Source: Clostridiales bacterium oral taxon 876 str. F0540
Lineage (GTDB): Bacteria > Bacillota > Clostridia > Clostridiales > Clostridiaceae
Direction: 5' to 3'
DNA length: 64,000 bases
NCBI GenBank assembly: GCA_000466585.1
Contig: KE993496.1
Coordinates: 282,820-346,819, forward strand
The notes beneath the pieces are model-generated. The model was not told the DNA's origin, made no database searches, and saw only the letters and a list, made by a program, of their open reading frames with translations. Shown piece by piece: positions 60,369-64,000 of this stretch (positions within the stretch are counted from its first letter, which is position 1; every line of letters starts with the position of its first letter). Position numbers and translations under genes: made by a program.

Positions 60369-60827
60369 CTACTGAATTGCAATATATAAATAGCAATGTG
60401 CTTTACCATCCTTTGTATATTCACTTGGAACAGTGCTCTCAAAATCTTCTGTAAAGACTCTATGTATATTCCCTGATTTTTGATCAGCCCATACTCTTTC
60501 CCATGCCTTTCTCGTGCAAACACCTATTTCTCCATTATCATCTTTCTCAATATATTTTTTATAAAAGCCTTTACTTACTTCTGCATCCATCTTTTGAAAA
60601 AAATCTGCTGTTACGGTCATTATGGTAAGATCATAATCACCATGTTCATCACTAGAATAATTACTGTATTTTGAAATCGGTGAAATACCTTGCTGAAATG
60701 CATGTTCGCTATCAAAAAGAATAGGCAGTTTTCCGTTTGCGACATCTATCCAAACCTCATCAATAATTTTTAGCCCTTCCATAGAATTATTAGTTCTTAT
60801 TGTTATCGCATTTAATTTATATGCCAT
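60369..60827 (-). CDS. GyrI-like/AraC-effector-binding domain protein
   Basis: 152 aa, SD AAAGGAG. Stand-alone small-molecule-binding type domain, recognised from KIIDEVWIDVANGKLP near 20-35, ISKYSNYSSDEHGDYDLTIM near 50-70 and the closing STVPSEYTKDGKAHCYLYIA. Members are often labelled AraC-family but here no HTH is present. May bind or sequester a ligand. Assignment is by resemblance. Confidence 0.65.
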   Translation of the reverse strand: MAYKLNAITIRTNNSMEGLKIIDEVWIDVANGKLPILFDSEHAFQQGISPISKYSNYSSDEHGDYDLTIMTVTADFFQKMDAEVSKGFYKKYIEKDDNGEIGVCTRKAWERVWADQKSGNIHRVFTEDFESTVPSEYTKDGKAHCYLYIAIQ

Positions 60828-61070
60828 AAGTTTACTCCTTTCATTATACGAATGTTTTGCAATTATTTACAGCTTAATATTAATTTTAGTATATAATAAC
60901 CGGATAATATTGTATATAACTAAAATTTATGATTTTCAGCATAATTCTTAAACAAAACTTTTATTGGATATGAGAGCTATTATAAAGCCAATCTGAAAGA
61001 TGAAAAAGTGTACTTGTTTGAAGATTCAATAAAAACTATAATTAATACATGTAAGAATGTTTGTTCCTGA

Positions 61071-61129
61071 TTTGATATAAGGATATTATAAGATATCTAA
61101 TTGGAAGTATAATTTTATTTATTATGTAA
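61071..61129 (+). pseudogene. Remnant of a second DUF2809 gene
   Basis: TTTGATATA followed by KDIIRYLIGSIILFIM-stop (61079-61129) matches the end of the intact DUF2809 protein at 54153 (FDIKDIICYLVGSIISFIW) at both protein and DNA level, with a one-base deletion at the AAA codon. The rest of the 340-nt gap between 60828 and 61171 shows only AT-rich DNA. Confidence 0.65.
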
Positions 61130-61171
61130 ATTAAGAGTAGAAGTATAGTATTAGAAAGGAAATATATTAAA

Positions 61172-61813
61172 ATGGATAACAATGCTTTATGGTACAGAGA
61201 AAAACAAATTGAAAGAACTATAAATAATTTAAGAAAACGCAATATGGCGGGATTTTTTGTTAATGATGATACAGAATTAAAGGGGCTTTTAAAGAAACTT
61301 ATAGCTGAACATTCTGTAGTAGGAGTAGGTGATTCAATGACACTCTTTGAAACAGGTGTTATAGATTTCCTTCGTGAAGAGAAGTTTAACTTTTTAGATA
61401 AGTACAGAGAGGGTATTACAAGTGAAGAAAAAAAGCAAATATATATTGAAAATTTTTCTGCAGATACCTTTATGTGTAGTACAAATGCATTAACAGAAGA
61501 TGGAGAGTTATATAACATTGATGGTAATGGAAGCAGAGTTGCGCCAATGCTTTATGGACCGAAACAGGTTATCTTAGTAACCGGAATAAATAAAATAGTT
61601 AAAGATATAGAGGGAGCTGAAAAAAGGGTTAGAAGCTATTGTGCTCCCATTGATGCTAAGAGATTAGGCAAAAACACTCCATGTACAACCTTGGGCTATT
61701 GTGTAGACTGCAAAAGCCCTGACAGAATATGCAATGATTTTACAATCATAAGAGGACAATTTATTAAAGATAGAATAAAGGTAATTATTGTTGGAAAGCA
61801 GTTGGGATATTAA
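61172..61813 (+). CDS. LUD-domain protein (LutC/YkgG family)
   Basis: 213 aa, SD AAAGGAA. TINNLRKRNMAGFFVNDDTE, then VVGVGDSMTLFETGVIDFLRE near 49-69, FMCSTNALTEDGELYNIDGNGSRVAPMLYGPK near 103-134 and the Cys-rich end (TLGYCVDCKSPDRICNDF near 178-195) are characteristic. Free-standing LUD proteins of this type are widespread in clostridia; a role in lactate or hydroxyacid oxidation is inferred from LutC only. Confidence 0.9.
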   Translation: MDNNALWYREKQIERTINNLRKRNMAGFFVNDDTELKGLLKKLIAEHSVVGVGDSMTLFETGVIDFLREEKFNFLDKYREGITSEEKKQIYIENFSADTFMCSTNALTEDGELYNIDGNGSRVAPMLYGPKQVILVTGINKIVKDIEGAEKRVRSYCAPIDAKRLGKNTPCTTLGYCVDCKSPDRICNDFTIIRGQFIKDRIKVIIVGKQLGY

Positions 61814-61858
61814 TGGTTCAGTTGGAGGTTTGTTCAACAGAGTATACTGATTTTTAAG

Positions 61859-61885
61859 TGAAGCATAATATAGCTTCATTTTTAC
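61859..61885 (+). terminator. Terminator after LUD gene
   Basis: TGAAGC and GCTTCA around ATAATATA, followed by TTTTTACTTT. Confidence 0.8.
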
Positions 61886-61984
61886 TTTAATCTTAGACCA
61901 TAAGAGCAAGAATGAGGACGAATTGAAGATAGCTTGATTGTTAAAATGAATCCAATAAACACTAATGTGAAAGGACGGTGGATT

Positions 61985-62563
61985 ATGGAGACCAAAATCA
62001 ATCTTTCCTTTGAAGAGATGTGGGAGAAGATTATGGCTTGTGATAGCAAATATGATGGCTTGTTTTTTACAGCAGTGAAGACAACGAAGATATACTGCCG
62101 TCCTTCCTGTAAATCAAGGAAGCCTAAAAAGATAAATGTGGAGTTTTATAATGATATGAAGGCGGCTCAGGAAGCTGGCTATCGTCCATGTAAAAGATGT
62201 CAGCCTGAAATCGAAGAATCACCCAGTGTTAAAATTGTTAAGAATGTAATCACCTTTTTAGTTAATCATTACAATCAAGACTTAAAACTAAAAGATATAT
62301 CCGATCAAGTTGGTGTAAGCCCTTATTATCTGGAGCGGTTATTTAAACAAGAAACCTCTGAAACTCCGCGTACTTATCTGGAAAAAATACGCATTGATAA
62401 GGCAGCACACCTTCTTAAAAATACAAAATTGACGAACCTTGAGATTTGCTATGAGGTAGGATTCCAGAGTACCTCTAATTTTTATAAAGCCTTCCGAAGC
62501 TTGAAAAACTGTTCGCCCAGCCAATATCGAAAGGAGCTTCAAAATGAATTGGATCGATCATGA
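61985..62563 (+). CDS. adaA: AdaA-type methylphosphotriester methyltransferase/AraC regulator
   Basis: 192 aa from ATG 61985. N-terminal Ada zinc domain (about 5-80) with the four ligand Cys in YCRPSC and RPCKRC; one of them takes methyl groups from DNA phosphotriesters. C-terminal AraC HTH (about 90-190): LKDISDQVGVSPYYLERLFK and FQSTSNFYKAFRSLKNCSPSQYRKE. It lacks the O6-methylguanine domain, like B. subtilis AdaA. Methylation should turn it into an activator of this operon. The alkA start overlaps its end by 20 nt. Confidence 0.92.
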   Translation: METKINLSFEEMWEKIMACDSKYDGLFFTAVKTTKIYCRPSCKSRKPKKINVEFYNDMKAAQEAGYRPCKRCQPEIEESPSVKIVKNVITFLVNHYNQDLKLKDISDQVGVSPYYLERLFKQETSETPRTYLEKIRIDKAAHLLKNTKLTNLEICYEVGFQSTSNFYKAFRSLKNCSPSQYRKELQNELDRS

Positions 62564-63461
62564 GACCTATATAGAACTCTTTCCTCCAAAGGAATTTAAT
62601 TTTGAAGAGTGTTTAATTTTCCTGGGAAGATCTGATATTGAGGTTCTTCATCAGATTAAAGACGGCTTTTTGTATAAACTAATAAAGGTGGAGGAAACTT
62701 TAATTTTATGTAAAATAGGGTGCGCTACTAATTCAATAAAGGTTGAATTTCCAATAAGTAATCCATCCGCTAACGAGCGTAAAAAAGCAGCGGAGTATAT
62801 TTGGGAATGGTTTGACCTAAATCAGGATTTAGGTGAATTTTATAAAGTAGCCAATGAAGATGAAATATTAAAGATGCTCGTCCACAAATACTATGGCTTA
62901 CGGATTATGTGTATTCCTGATTTGTTTGAGGCATTGGTATGGGCAATTATAGGACAGCAGATTAATTTAACCTTTGCCTATACCCTAAAAAAGAGATTTA
63001 TTGAGCAGTTTGGCAAGTTTATAACCTTTGAAGGAGAAAGGCTTTGGATATTCCCTTCCTTTGAAAGTATTGCAGATTTGGAGGCAGAGGATTTAAAAAA
63101 GCTTCAATTTACTACTAGAAAGGCTGAATATATTATTGGTATTGCTAAGGATATAAAAAATGGAAAATTGACAAAGGAATTATTGCTTGAGATGCAAGAT
63201 TATAATGAGATGCAGAAATTTTTAATGTCTATAAGAGGCATTGGAGCGTGGACAGCAGATTATGTTATAATGAAATGCTTACACAAGGCTTCAGCATTTC
63301 CAATAGCGGATGTGGGTCTTCATAATGCCTTAAAGAACCTATTAGGACTTGAGGAGAAACCTACTATAGAACAAATAAGGGAATATGCAGCAAATTGGGA
63401 AGGTTGGCAGGCATATGCTACATTTTATCTTTGGAGGACGTTGTATGATAAAGAAATATAA
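62544..63461 (+). CDS. alkA: DNA-3-methyladenine glycosylase II (AlkA)
   Basis: 305 aa. N-terminal TBP-like domain (about 1-115), then the helix-hairpin-helix GPD core: ALVWAIIGQQINLTFAYTLKK near 129-149, hairpin MSIRGIGAWTADYVIMKC near 227-245 and the catalytic Asp in FPIADVGLHNAL near 252-263. Removes alkylated bases from DNA. ATG within the end of adaA with site GGAGC; overlaps ogt by 17 nt. Confidence 0.93.
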   Translation: MNWIDHETYIELFPPKEFNFEECLIFLGRSDIEVLHQIKDGFLYKLIKVEETLILCKIGCATNSIKVEFPISNPSANERKKAAEYIWEWFDLNQDLGEFYKVANEDEILKMLVHKYYGLRIMCIPDLFEALVWAIIGQQINLTFAYTLKKRFIEQFGKFITFEGERLWIFPSFESIADLEAEDLKKLQFTTRKAEYIIGIAKDIKNGKLTKELLLEMQDYNEMQKFLMSIRGIGAWTADYVIMKCLHKASAFPIADVGLHNALKNLLGLEEKPTIEQIREYAANWEGWQAYATFYLWRTLYDKEI

Positions 63462-63921
63462 ATTAGACTATGAATCGCCCATTGGCATAATAGAAATAAT
63501 CGGAACTGATGAAGCCATCAATTCTATATTATTTTCTGAAGAAAATAAAAAGAAGAATTTATTACAGGCTGAAACCCCTCAGGTTTTAAGACAGTGCTAT
63601 AAAGAGCTCGACGAGTATTTTAATGGTTGCCGTAAGGATTTTACATTTTCATATCAATTTGAAGGCACTGACTTTCAAAAAACAGTTTGGAACGCTTTAA
63701 CAAAAATACCTTATGGTAAAACGGGGTCTTATAAGGATATAGCTGTTTCTATAGGAAATGAAAAAGCAGTAAGAGCAGTAGGCAGTGCAAATGGCAAAAA
63801 CCAATTAAGCATTGTGATTCCTTGTCACCGGATTATCGGAGCCACAGGTAAATTAACAGGCTATGCAGGTGGCCTATGGAGGAAGGAATGGCTGCTTAAG
63901 CATGAAAGAGATTTTAAATGA
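63445..63921 (+). CDS. ogt: Methylated-DNA--protein-cysteine methyltransferase
   Basis: 158 aa from ATG 63445, 6 nt after GGAGG; the frame extends to 63385 inside alkA. FQKTVWNALTKIPYGKTGSYKDIA near 72-95, RAVGSANGKNQLSIVIPCHRIIG near 110-132 with the acceptor Cys in PCHR, then GYAGGLWRKEWLLKHE. Repairs O6-methylguanine by suicide transfer. Last gene of an adaA-alkA-ogt adaptive-response operon with overlapping genes. The 79 nt after it show no feature. Confidence 0.93.
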   Translation: MIKKYKLDYESPIGIIEIIGTDEAINSILFSEENKKKNLLQAETPQVLRQCYKELDEYFNGCRKDFTFSYQFEGTDFQKTVWNALTKIPYGKTGSYKDIAVSIGNEKAVRAVGSANGKNQLSIVIPCHRIIGATGKLTGYAGGLWRKEWLLKHERDFK

Positions 63922-64000
63922 TAATGGTTTAGGATGGTTTAGAGAATCAGAAAAAGAGGCTCTAGACCTACTGCTGTTGCATCAAAGAAAAACTTACTTG

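Overview
The window looks like a chromosomal segment of a strictly anaerobic, low-GC Firmicute of the Clostridium type. The signs are strongly AT-rich DNA, GGAGG ribosome sites close to almost every gene, frequent TTG and GTG starts, a hybrid-cluster protein, CBO0543-family and DUF4180 proteins, and a probable selenocysteine gene. No rRNA, tRNA, CRISPR array, prophage or complete insertion sequence was seen. The naming of families is by recognition of motifs, not by database search.

Layout. 0.1-3.6 kb: trans-sulfuration enzyme plus a cystine-type ABC importer. 3.8-7.6 kb: a DUF2935 protein and a rifampicin-phosphotransferase-type enzyme. 8.1-13.1 kb: TetR regulator divergent from a MacB/FtsX-type ABC exporter, with a palindromic operator between them. 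13.5-16.9 kb: OmpR-type two-component system followed by a PAP2 (BcrC-like) phosphatase. 16.9-24.3 kb: HTH proteins, a heterodimeric ABC exporter, a DUF4180 pair and a NagZ-like lipoprotein. 24.5-30.7 kb: esterases, PadR, flavodoxin, AraC, then a peroxiredoxin-like gene with an in-frame TGA beside ohrR. 30.9-37.6 kb: mostly minus-strand membrane proteins, hcp and an Imm-5-like gene. 37.7-43.4 kb: tandem-MerR protein, monooxygenase/HxlR pair, chemoreceptor, TetR and an EAL protein. 43.6-52.5 kb: TetR with a 46-nt palindrome, acyltransferase/DUF6320 pair, HxlR/NamA pair, AraC, and an MFS exporter with three operators. 52.6-61.8 kb: small metabolic and membrane genes, PadR, MarR, an ArsA-like ATPase, a LUD protein. 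61.9-63.9 kb: an adaA-alkA-ogt alkylation-repair operon.

The most unusual signals are these. (1) A structured leader of about 90 nt occurs four times (2788, 15756, 52047, 58721), each directly in front of the ribosome site of an unrelated gene. It has two hairpins with compensatory base changes, a probable pseudoknot and a conserved internal GGAGG-ATG mini-ORF. A fifth, truncated copy at 37729 supplies the start codon of a MerR gene. I do not recognise it as a named RNA family. (2) An in-frame TGA at 28932 sits where a UxxC redox motif is expected, followed by a short hairpin like a bacterial SECIS; ohrR and an OhrR-like operator flank it. (3) Four large palindromes built on CGCGATATCTTCTTAT lie between genes, one of them with its inner part inverted. 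(4) Several decayed genes (VIT1/CCC1, GNAT, CBO0543, DUF998, a DUF2809 duplicate) show that the 29-61 kb part is turning over.

Regulation is dense: most accessory operons carry their own TetR, PadR, MarR, HxlR or AraC gene, and several have consensus TTGACA/TATAAT promoters overlapped by perfect inverted repeats.
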